From NCBI GenBank assembly GCA_013396655.1, contig WBMV01006214.1, positions 372,001 to 436,000 of the forward strand: a DNA stretch of 64,000 nt, written 5' to 3'. Positions 13,807 to 64,000 of this stretch are shown one piece after another. The translations under genes and the position numbers were made by a program. The notes under the pieces are model-generated. The model did no database searches. It saw only the letters and a list, made by a program, of their open reading frames with translations, and was not told the DNA's origin. Source of the DNA: Campylorhamphus procurvoides (Eukaryota > Chordata > Aves > Passeriformes > Dendrocolaptidae). Position 1 is the first letter of the stretch. Each line of letters opens with the position of its first letter.

Positions 13807-15038
13807 GCATTTACATAGCCTTCGTTGTAGCTGAAAATGTATTTCCAACGCCTACTCTGATATGTTTCCTTGGCTGAGTCATTTTTCCAAGGCCTGATTC
13901 TCCCTTGCTTTGCATTTTTTGATAATCATTTATGCCTGTGTAAAGTAGGTGTAAAGGGCCTTCATATTGTAACACAGTAAAGAATTGGAATCATGAATTC
14001 TTTAGCATCAGAGATATTTTTCTCCTTTGAATCTACTGAATATTCTAACTGAATACTTGCAGTTTGGTAAAGAACTGCATCACTTCTACTTGTACCTTTA
14101 CCCGTGCTGTATGTCTTTGAGACTGAATTCCTGCAATACAGCATGTGCGTAGCCACCTGGGAACTTCCTGTGGCCAGTGCTCAACACCATGATTTATTAC
14201 CATGGAAAGCAGTGCAGCTGCAAGCAGCAGCTTAATATGAACCCTGGAGTAGGACTCAGATCCAGCATGATTAACCTAAAGAGGTCTCCTGAGGGCCGCC
14301 AAAGCAATATGATTTGGGAATCTGTCTCCTCTGATGAAACAGCAAACACTTGCACCTTCCTGCATAAATGTTCAAACCATCTTGGTGCCATTCAAAGGCA
14401 GGCCATGGGCATGCAGCGCAGTGGGACCCCACCACAAATAACCTCTCAGGCTTCTCCAGGGATTGAGATGGTTCCACCTCTCGACTTGGGTCACAAGTTA
14501 ATTTGAGTAGGAAAAAAGTATCAATCTCCCCAAATCACTGTGTTTCTGAATGTGCACGTATGAGAAAAACTGAGGCTATGAGGTATCTAGCAGTTTTTCC
14601 AAGAAGGGTCAGTTGTCCACCAGACAGTGCAGGAAAACAGGTAGTTGGAGACTTGCACAGTGTTTAGTTGCCCACGTTCCATGTAGCCAGGATGATGGGA
14701 GATATCTGATCAGAAGCTTCAGATGGTGTGTTGGTTATTAACTGATCTTATTACTGAACTTCTGCCAACTTTACAAGGTATTTACTCTCTCCCCTAAGTC
14801 AAAGAGTGCATGTTCTGGTCAAGAGTTTTAAAGATAAGTGGTTCTTACCCAAATTGTTGTTTAATTCCTTAAAATAAAAATACAATTTCTATGATGTGGT
14901 AATTAATTCTGGGGCATAAGCCAGTAGCAAAATATGCATGAATGTTATGTGCCACAGTCATTAAAATGTAAATTGGTTGACTGCATGATCTTGCTTACAT
15001 GCTTCAGAAAGAACAGTCCAAAATGGAAGTCACCAATT

Positions 15039-15055
15039 AAAAAAAAAAAAAAAAA
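15039..15055. repeat. Poly-A run of 17
   Basis: A homopolymer run with a second short A-run directly after it. No adjacent retrogene was recognised. Confidence 0.9.
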
Positions 15056-16789
15056 GGAAAAAAATTGCATGAAGAAAGCTGCAACTGTTTTTACCCTGGC
15101 CACTATGGTATAATTAGGATCCTTCTAAGAATATGCTATATTTAAAAATGGAAAAGGTAGAAGGGAGACAGGAGACTTCAGTATCAGAATAAATGAGAAA
15201 ATATTGTAATGTTTAATTTTCGTAATATATCGGCTACCATTAGAGCAGCAAATATAGATTTCCAGATGTTTGTGAAGAGTCCAACAGTTATATTTTATAT
15301 CTGTGGCTGTAGTAACAATTTCTATTCAGCAGCCTAGAAAAACATTTTATGTCACAACAGGAAAGAAATATTACCATGAGTCTTTTTCCCCCTCATCCCC
15401 TGTATAGCAATTCTGAATAACTTCAGTCAGTGCCAAATAAAAATGATGGTTTAAAAATTAAAAGCATAGTCACTAAGGGCAGGGCATAAATGTGCAGATG
15501 GTTTGTGATGCTGAAGAACTTTTCAGGCAACAGTCACAATGCCATTGTGGAGAGAACTGGAAATCCATCAGAGTTGGACACTGTCAAAAGCATTCCCTAA
15601 GCTCCAGTATCAGAAAAGGCAGATACTTTCTCATATTCTCTTAAGGAGAAAAAAAAAAAAGAAAGAAATTCAAGACAACAAAACTTACTTCTAATGGTTT
15701 TCATGTAGCTCTCACTATTTTATTAGCAAGGGATTGACTGCAGTCTGTTAATACAAGTGAGCAGCTTATACCTAGAGTTTCGTGAACAACCTGTACAGGT
15801 GGAAAGCTGCATTGTCCCAAAGCTGTGTACAAAATACTGATTTTCCTTCTCCAGGAAGGAAAATTTTTGACAAGCTTATCAGCTGTTTGTTTTGGTCATC
15901 TCTGTGCCTTAATTGTGTTATACAAATGGCTGCCCAAAAATCGTGTCTTTACCATGTCTACATCGGTAGACAAAAGTCATGAATAACAAAAGTTTTTAAA
16001 GTCACTCAGTTGTAATGGGTGTGTTTAATGCCTGTGCATGAAGATAGACCTCTTGTCTCCCCAGAGCTGACGGGCACTTCTGTGACCATGAGCGTAGCAC
16101 TGAGCCATCCTGGCAGAGCAGGAGATTTTACTGTTGCCCCTCTCTCTACTGTCCACTGGTTACATGGATGGACATAAAGATCAAAAATGCAAATGTATGT
16201 CAACTCCTCCCTTTCCTGTTTATTTTTACTTGCTTTTAATTAGTAAGGTGAGATCACAGGTGAGATTTTCTGCACTGCCTGGCCCTGCTGTTCTTTAAAG
16301 GGTGCAGAAAACTCCCCAACAGTGGCATGATTCCCTAAACAACCAGAAACTCTCTGAAGCAAGAAAGCCATGGGCAGCTGTACTGCTTCCTAGCAAAAGG
16401 CAAGGGGGATGCTGCAAATAAAAGCAATGTGGTGGGAGTACTGGCTTGTGCAAGACAGGTGGTCCAGAGGGGAAAGGTTGGCATATGTTAGGGGAGGAAG
16501 GGAGAGGGCCAGAAAGTGTGCAGCCATGGGGAATTGTGGAGTTGAAACTGCATCTCTGATGGCCTGGCCTCTTTTCAAAGCCCCAGAAATTGCCTGTCAT
16601 ATGTGGCTTGTGTCAGGTGTCAGGTATCTGTTTTCCGTAATGAAAAGTACCATTAGCAGGTAAAGACAATTCATTAGGTGCAACATAGCAGAACTGTAAT
16701 TAATTATTTGATATTATTTCTCACAAAATGCATCTCCAAGATCACATTGAATTAGCCACAATATTGGACTGATGGAGCATAAACAAGGG

Positions 16790-17760
16790 TAATGATAAAC
16801 ACCACTGAATGGATTCGAGAAGAGATGGTTATTAGGGTACCGATGTGTTTCATGTGGGGTTTATTTAATGGTCTCATTAACGAGCTGGAAAAGAAAGTGA
16901 ATAACCATTTAATTAAGTTTGCATTTGATACTAAATTAGAAGTTGCTGCAGACACCTTCGAGGGCAGAGAAATAAATCAAAAGGAGCTAGAAGCTTGTGC
17001 GATAAAGAAGAAAATGAGATCTGGTATGAAAAAAAAAAGCAAGCTAATCTCCCTGGAAGCAAATAATCTAAAATGTAGCTATCAGTGGAGGAATTCTGGA
17101 GAAAGCAGTGTTGAAAGAGAGGTAAGGGTGTTAATGGACTATACATTCCATCACAGTTCAGATATATGTTTAAAGAAGCAACGCATCAAGGAGCAGGAAG
17201 GTAATAACCCTTCATCGTAGGGCCCTAGTGAGAACCCATCTGTAATGCTGCACTCTGTTTTGGGCACTCTGTTATCAGAGAGATATAGACAAATTGGAAT
17301 GAGTTCAGAAAAGAGCCATAAAAATGATCCCACATCCCTGGAGATAATGACTTATGAAGAAAGATCAGAAGACGTAAATGTGTAAAGCCTTGTCTGAAAG
17401 ATGACTGAAGTAGGGCAGAAAAACAGTCTGCAAAAATGTGAAACCAAAAAGGGAGGAGGATAATTTATCATAGTAACTATTAGTAATAGGATGAAATAAT
17501 AAGTAACAACAATAAATTTTAAAAGGGCAACTTCAGGTTGAATGTAGGGAGAAATTTCTGACAGTGGAATTTGGGTTGGTTTGCAGAGAAGTTTCTCAAG
17601 GGTAAAAGTAAAAGCTGCATTCAAGTAATTTAAAATCAAATTGGACAATTCACTAGAAAAAGCACCCTGCTATAGGGAACAATTTTCCATTGCCTGGGGA
17701 ATAAGCTGGATGACTTAATAAGATATTTCACACTCAGGTCTTTATGACTGTGATATTTTT
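16790..17760 (+). mobile_element. Old CR1/L3-like LINE remnant with decayed reverse transcriptase
   Basis: The open frame at 16792-17220 contains LINELEKKVNNHLIKFAFDTKL, which resembles the LINE reverse-transcriptase stretch around the FADD box; here the box reads FAFD (16918-16929), so a catalytic Asp is lost. Further on, cactctgttttgggcactct, gatatagacaaattggaatg and cagaaaagagccataaaaat match the 3' part of CR1/L3-like elements. The copy is strongly diverged, which indicates age. Assignment to a subfamily is not possible by eye. Confidence 0.65.
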
Positions 17761-18558
17761 AATATGCCTGGTCACCTATTTCAAGAAAATATACATTTCA
17801 TCTGCTGCCAAGGCTGATAATACAAACACTTGCATGTAAACATAACTTTTAAGAAGGCAAGTACCTCTGCTGACAGCACTGCACTGCTGACATACAAAAA
17901 CACAAGCCTGAGCTTTTGGAGTTTTTGAAGGCTGAGAGTTTTAGATCTTGAGTTGTCAATATCAAGATGGTATATACAGGTAACCACATCATTTATGGGT
18001 AGGTGAAGAAGTGTGCAAAACAGAAGATGGGGGTTGAAAGCTCCAGTGAGGATGTATTATTATTGTTATTTTTATGGTTATTGCTATTACTACTTATGAG
18101 TAGTAGTGTGGGGTTCAACGCCATTTCTCAACTGTTCACCTTTTTGATCACCTGCTTTCATTTCTGTGCTGAGTGTTCATTAGACAGTTTAAAACTGATT
18201 TCTGTACTCTTGTTTTTAACATTTGGTATTTTTAATATATCCTAAAATGCCTGTTGAATGAGAAAACAGATAAGCTAAAGCAAAAACTTGACCCTCCCTC
18301 AGATCTCAGATGAAGAAGAGATGGCAAAGGCTATGGATTTAAATGGATATGAGAGTAACCCCACAGTTTTTTCCCCCCAGTTATAGCAATGTAATGTTGA
18401 ACTCTCTTCACTATTCATTAGCAGCAGGGACAAGCTCACAGGTGTTCAGAGAGGTACGCTCCCTAAAACACCATGGGTTTACATGTGGGGTTTTTTTTAC
18501 GTTCCTGTTTTCTTCTTTCCCTCTCCCCTCCTGGATGGGCTGTGTGTGGGGCTGGCAG

Positions 18559-59426
<40,868 letters not shown>

Positions 59427-61040
59427 TGACTGTGTGCCATTCACATGGACAGTATACCTTTCATGGATAATTCAGTTATTCTGGACACTGTGCTACAGAA
59501 ATAGTCAGCTACAGCATTGATCCAAACAAAGGTGAATATTTCTTCAATATTGAGAAAAATTTTTCTGACTGTAGACATGTATGTGGAGGTACAATATACA
59601 ATGATGTCTCTTCAGAATGAATTGTTCTGTATCACTCTCCAAACATTTTCATACACTAGAAATACTATAAAGAACTGATCTTAATGCACAAAACATACCC
59701 TTTCTATTCTTATACTGAAAAACTCAAAAAACAAAATCTCATGGGTTGATTGAACCAAGTGCAATAAGCACAGATCCCTATTCAGAAAAGCTCACAATAG
59801 ATTCTTAACTTTAAGCTTGTACTGAAATCTTGATGACTTCAGCAAAGCTTAAGCACATACACAAGGGCTTTCCTGAACTGGAATGAATGAGGGCAAATTA
59901 TAGACATGGAGAATTTTTACTGCAAGCATGGACGCATCACAGAAGGTTCAGTATTAATGTGCCATCTCCCTGTTACTTCTCCACTGGAGCACAAAGAGGA
60001 GTTGTGTAGCCATATTAAATTGGAGAAGGACAGCATTCCTTCATGTGCAATCAGTTTCAACAAATTGCATGCATTTCTTTATCTCCTCTCTTTTTAAGTA
60101 ATTTTACCTCTTGTTCAGCTCCTCACCAACAGTACAACCTACAGTATCAAGCAAAAAGCCTGAAAACAGATATGCTGATAGCAAGAACTTAAAAGACATG
60201 GTAGAAAATTGCATTCCATTACTGACAGTAAATAGATAATGAAAAAATACAGCAAACAGCAATCCACTTAGGACAGAAAATGTGTTAATTTCATCTGCAG
60301 ACACAGAAAGACACGTATTTATAACAGTTGTTGGATTTGCATGGAAAGGCTTCATCCCACAGATTTTGACTTTCATATCTTTTTCATCAAGCAGAAGCTT
60401 GCAGCATTTTCGTCCAAGCTGTATGGGAGCATTACATGTAATTTCCTTTCTCTGGGAAGCTGAGTTTGCTGCTCATCAGGCTAAGAACTGTTTCCTATCA
60501 TAATCCTCTCACTCTTCATGCATAATCCCCAACTAGGCTTTAACGTTTCTTGATTTATGGGATGTTTTCAGTTCCTGTTGACAGGCTGTGTTTTTCATGC
60601 CAGAAGAATTAATCCCACAATAATTGGAGTTTAATTTGGGTCAGCTAAGGTCAAGGCCAGTTTGTATCAACTGTGCTTGCGTTCAGTGCATTTCGGTTCA
60701 TTTTCAGTCATTTTCACATATTTAGGGGTCTTTCTCTGTATCAGAAGTACCATTTTTTGCAATGAGATTTGAAGCCTTTACTCAAATCAGCAACTCCAGT
60801 GACTTCCAATGGACTGTTCTTGTCCAAGTCACTAGTTAGACCCTTTTATTGTTGTTTTCTAATCTAATTTTCTTACATATTAAGGAAATGTGAGTACAAA
60901 AGACACTTACAATAGAAGATACAAGTAGAAGTAGCCATTGATATAAATGGTTGATTAAATGGTCCTTGCTGCCTTTTGAAGAAAAGATACCAAACAATGC
61001 AGCACGATTTCTCAATAAAATGTCTTTGGTAGCGCAGGCT
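59427..61040 (+). other. AFF3: AFF3 3' UTR (end not certain)
   Basis: AT-rich sequence after the stop codon with no convincing open reading frame or repeat. The first canonical AATAAA is at 61014-61019, so a 3' UTR of about 1.6 kb is the simplest model. ATTAAA at about 60014 could serve as an earlier weak signal. Mammalian AFF3 has a long 3' UTR, so a more distal end beyond the window is also possible. Confidence 0.5.
61014..61019 (+). terminator. Candidate AATAAA poly(A) signal for AFF3
   Basis: The first AATAAA downstream of the AFF3 stop codon, followed within 12 bases by a short TG/TTTGGT stretch. A single hexamer is weak evidence in AT-rich DNA. Confidence 0.35.
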
Positions 61041-62555
61041 GCATGTACCCCATGGTAAAGAGCAGGCTTGTGAGCACCCTGAGTCCCACATGGTTGTGAT
61101 TTTTGGCAAAGCTGCTTACTGCAACTCCAGCTATTGCTCAGACTCAGAGCATTCACTGTGTTCTTTGGAGCAGTGGGGTAGCTACCAAGGAACTGCTCGG
61201 CCCCAACCCATCCTGGGATGATACTTATGTGCCCAACAGTGCTCAGATACTTCCCCTCCTGAAGAAGTCCTGAGCTTGGCTGTGGTCACCTCTAAGCATG
61301 GACTTGAGTGTTAGAGTGTGGCTGACTTTAAGTGTGAACACGTACTTGCCTTCAAATGACAAAATACACAACCTCTGAGTCCTCCAGTCACTCTTAACCC
61401 TGGCTGTTACCCACCCCCGAAAGAACACAATTTGTTTCATCACAAGTATCGTGGAGAACTTGATCAGTGCCTTTCAGTTTATCACTTGCCTGATCTCCAG
61501 CTGTGGAAGTCTGTCGAGATTTAGACTAGTAGCAACAGACTCTGTCAGCTGCTTCAATACCATATGAAGGTACTGTGGGATTTCTCCTTAGATCAGGAAA
61601 GTGAAATTCCAGTTAGATTAGCTTCTGTTTTCATTGACGGTGCCTATGATGTTTATCTTCAGATAAGTTTGGGAGTTTGGGAACCCTTTCTGCTATTTAA
61701 TGTTGAGAAATTTTAGAAGTGACATATGTTACTTGCCTTAAATGGAGTTTAGTTTTATTGCACATGTGGCATTTGATTTTCAAATATGGAACTTCGAAGC
61801 ATGTTTATTTTACTAAGATCGGGATATTTTTATTAATCACGATGAACTCTTTGTATGTATATAATATGTCAAGGAACTTCAAAGAAATGCAAGAATTAAT
61901 GCTGTTCTGTTGTAACATTTCCAAGTATTAAGGGTCTCTTGCAGATGACTGTCCTTTCTTGTACATTGTTCTTATATTGAATTATTTCAGCTAAAATACC
62001 CATTGTTTCCATGGAAAAACACACTGGTTTTTAGTGTTTGTGCTGGCATCATCTGTGTTGTCTGATGAGCACGCTGAGCCTTAATTTCTGGTGGTTCAAC
62101 AGGATGAATGGATTAGAGGGTTTGGCCTTCTCTCCATCGGGTTTGTTCTAGCTATAGTATTTTGGTGAGGTTATTTAGAATACTCTTCAGGCTATTTGCT
62201 CTAGTGGGTTGTGGCTGATTAGATGACTGAATGTGGCATGGTGACAACAAATACTTCATTTCATCTTCTTAGGGCCTGGTCTGGAAAAGTACATGTGACT
62301 TTTAAGTCTGGTGCAGTTAAGCTTATGCTCCACCTTAAGAAACTGAATAATCTTAGGCACTGAGTCAAGGATGCTCTATGTGTTCTGGATAGGACCACAG
62401 GAGACCGTCCTTCTTTGGGGCTCCAGGAAAAATAACAACTCATTTTAGTCTGTTATAAAAGTCCAGTAATGTGCAGGCTTCTTTGTGCTATAGCAATGTT
62501 TAGGTTCATTTTGAGAAAGTAAGAAGTCATTCCATACAAATCAAGAAGGATTGTA

Positions 62556-62935
62556 TAACCATAAAATATGCTGAGTTGGGAGGAACCCAGCAGGATCATC
62601 GAGTCCAGCTCTTGGCCCTGTGCAGGACACCCCAAGAGTCACACCATCTGCCTGAGAGTATCATCCCAATGCTTCTTGAACTCAGACAGGCCTGGTGCTG
62701 TGACCGCTTCCCTGAGGAGCCTGCTTAAGTGCTCAGCAATCCTCTGGGTGAAAAACCTTTTCCTGATATCCAGCCTAAACCTCCCCTGACTCAGCTTCAT
62801 GCATTTCCTCGAGTTTTGTCACTGGTCACAAGCACAAAGAGGTTAGTACCTGCACCTCAGAGTCCCCTCCTGAGGATGCTGAAGACCACAATGAGGTCTC
62901 CCGTCACTCTCCTCCAGATCATGACTGGAGGGAGA
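62556..62935 (-). mobile_element. CR1 LINE fragment, reverse orientation
   Basis: Starts with accataaaatatgctgagtt and ggaacccagcaggatcatcg, then agtccagctcttggccctgt, ctgtgaccgcttccctgagg, gtgaaaaaccttttcctgat and atccagcctaaacctcccct. This order is typical of antisense songbird and chicken CR1. Less diverged than the copies at 4813 and 13285, so probably younger. Confidence 0.9.
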
Positions 62936-63010
62936 AGTTTACTTACAAGCAGGGGCTTCTGAATCAGGATTGGTAAAGCAATGGGATGAATTCAAAGGAA
63001 CCGTGTATTG

Positions 63011-63094
63011 CAGGTGGATGGGACAAATGTGGAACAGCTGATAGGATCCTCACAGGTGGATGGGACAAATGCGGAACAGCTGATAGGATCCTCA
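63011..63094. repeat. Two-copy 42-bp tandem repeat
   Basis: Units at 63011-63052 and 63053-63094 differ at one base (T/C at unit position 20). A three-base start of a further unit follows. Near-identity indicates a recent duplication, likely variable in copy number. Confidence 0.95.
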
Positions 63095-64000
63095 CAGAGA
63101 GCAAGATCATACAGACCCCTTGACCTTAATCCTTTATAGTATTCCATGGTGGCATGAGTGACAGGTAAGAGCAAAGCATATGCAGAGGTTCAAGTGTGGC
63201 CAAAAGTCAGGCATAGTCCTTCCTGTCACGTAATAGGATACCCAAACCCCTTGTTGGCCTATTTCTTTTGTCCAAATATCACAGGGCTCCAAAGGAAGAG
63301 ATTAGAGTGAAGAGAGGATCTTAGGTAAAGGAGGTTAAGAAGATCAAGCCCTAAGTGTAGATACAAACACATATGTATATACTGTAAATCTAAATAGTAA
63401 CAAAAGTCACTCAGCATGAAGTATATTACTAGTGCCTACCATTGATCATGAAGTACTCATTACTGAGCAGCCATATCACCTCAGAAGTGCAGTAGCTGTT
63501 GTCAAAATAATTTGTGTAGCTAATTAATTTATATGAAATGCACCTTTGGGATTGTGCCATAGTATATCTTTTGTACTACAAATGTTCAACCATTTTTCTT
63601 GGCTACCAATTCAAATCTACATCACTGAAATGTCAGGATATCTTTTCTTCCCTAGATGAGGACATACACTTAGGCCTGGCTAATCTGTATTTAGTGTATC
63701 TACCCAAGAGACTTTAGTAGTCACCAGCCTTAACGCATGTACAGTATATACTATTCACTGATTTACTTGTAGGTTTTAATCCAAATGAAATTGGAATTTG
63801 CTAAATGACTTGGATTAATGGTGTCTGCCTAAAATATCCTGCAGATATGACATTAAATGATTCATGATTTTAAGCAGGAAAGGTTGAATTTTATGTAAAT
63901 AACAGTGGATGAATTTCGTGATCTTTTTACAAGAAGATTTTTTTAAAATGAAATGATTGTCAAGCAATAGGTTTTTTAACTCTCCTAAATTTTCTGGTGG

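Larger units (their letters stand above)
1..18558 (+). other. Presumed upstream AFF3 intron, with repeat fragments
   Basis: No AFF3 exon could be recognised here. I looked for the acidic SSDEEE-type segment that precedes the serine tract in human AFF3 and did not find it with credible splice sites. Open frames are short and unlike known proteins. The stretch holds CR1 pieces at 4813-5250 and 13285-13806, an older LINE remnant at 16790-17760, inverted repeats at 2395-2481 and 11904-12003, a 13-bp tandem duplication at 4481-4506 and poly-A runs at 15039-15055 and around 15650. The remainder looks like unique AT-rich intron. Confidence 0.6.
61041..64000. other. Downstream intergenic (or distal 3' UTR) sequence
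   Basis: Holds an antisense CR1 copy (62556-62935) and a 42-bp tandem duplication (63011-63094). No gene was recognised. In mammals the next gene past the AFF3 3' end is REV1; no REV1 coding sequence is visible here. Confidence 0.6.

Noticed and set aside
18303..18352. Exon-like segment encoding ISDEEEMAKAMDLNGYE between an AG and a possible donor, suggestive of the acidic AFF3 segment before the serine tract
   Set aside because: The downstream donor (a|gtaacc) is poor, the residues after SDEEE do not match AFF3, and exon 1 already fits well without it.
62992..63174. Minus-strand frame with repeated EDPISCS(A/T)FVPSTC
   Set aside because: The repeat is the 42-bp tandem duplication read in frame (42 is a multiple of 3); no other sign of coding.

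Overview
The window looks like bird nuclear DNA, probably from a songbird. It has CR1 LINE 3' ends in both orientations, a solo retroviral LTR of a type I associate with songbird ERVL elements, compact introns, and AT-rich sequence broken by a few very GC-rich patches. The bird call is strong; the songbird call is moderate and rests on memory of repeat families.

The window holds one recognisable gene: the 3' (C-terminal) part of AFF3 (LAF4, AF4/FMR2 family) on the + strand. I can place twelve coding exons between 18559 and 59426. All splice phases agree from exon to exon, and the reading ends at a TAA at 59424-59426. In order the exons encode a serine-rich acidic tract, the NKWQLDKW motif, a block containing the likely AF9/ENL-binding strand, basic nuclear-localisation-like sequence, the KLVFDDM motif, and the whole C-terminal homology domain (CHD) used for dimerisation. 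Exon numbers here are local (1-12), because the 5' part of the gene lies upstream of the window.

Layout: 1-18558 is presumed upstream intron with CR1 and older LINE fragments. 18559-28204 carries exons 1-3, including the large exon 2, which is broken by an 11-N assembly gap in GC-rich sequence. 28205-46615 carries exons 4 and 5 and then a 12 kb intron with an old L2-like LINE piece and a solo LTR. 46616-59426 carries exons 6-12 (the CHD), with a CpG-rich patch inside the 51547-53922 intron. 59427-64000 is 3' UTR and then downstream sequence with a CR1 copy and a young 42-bp tandem duplication.

I found no second protein gene, tRNA, rRNA, CRISPR or operon-like structure, and nothing that I would call a new biological system. 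The most useful observations are the out-of-frame assembly gap that hides part of AFF3 exon 2, the intronic CpG-rich patch, two strong inverted repeats, and a long polypyrimidine tract ending in an acceptor-like site.
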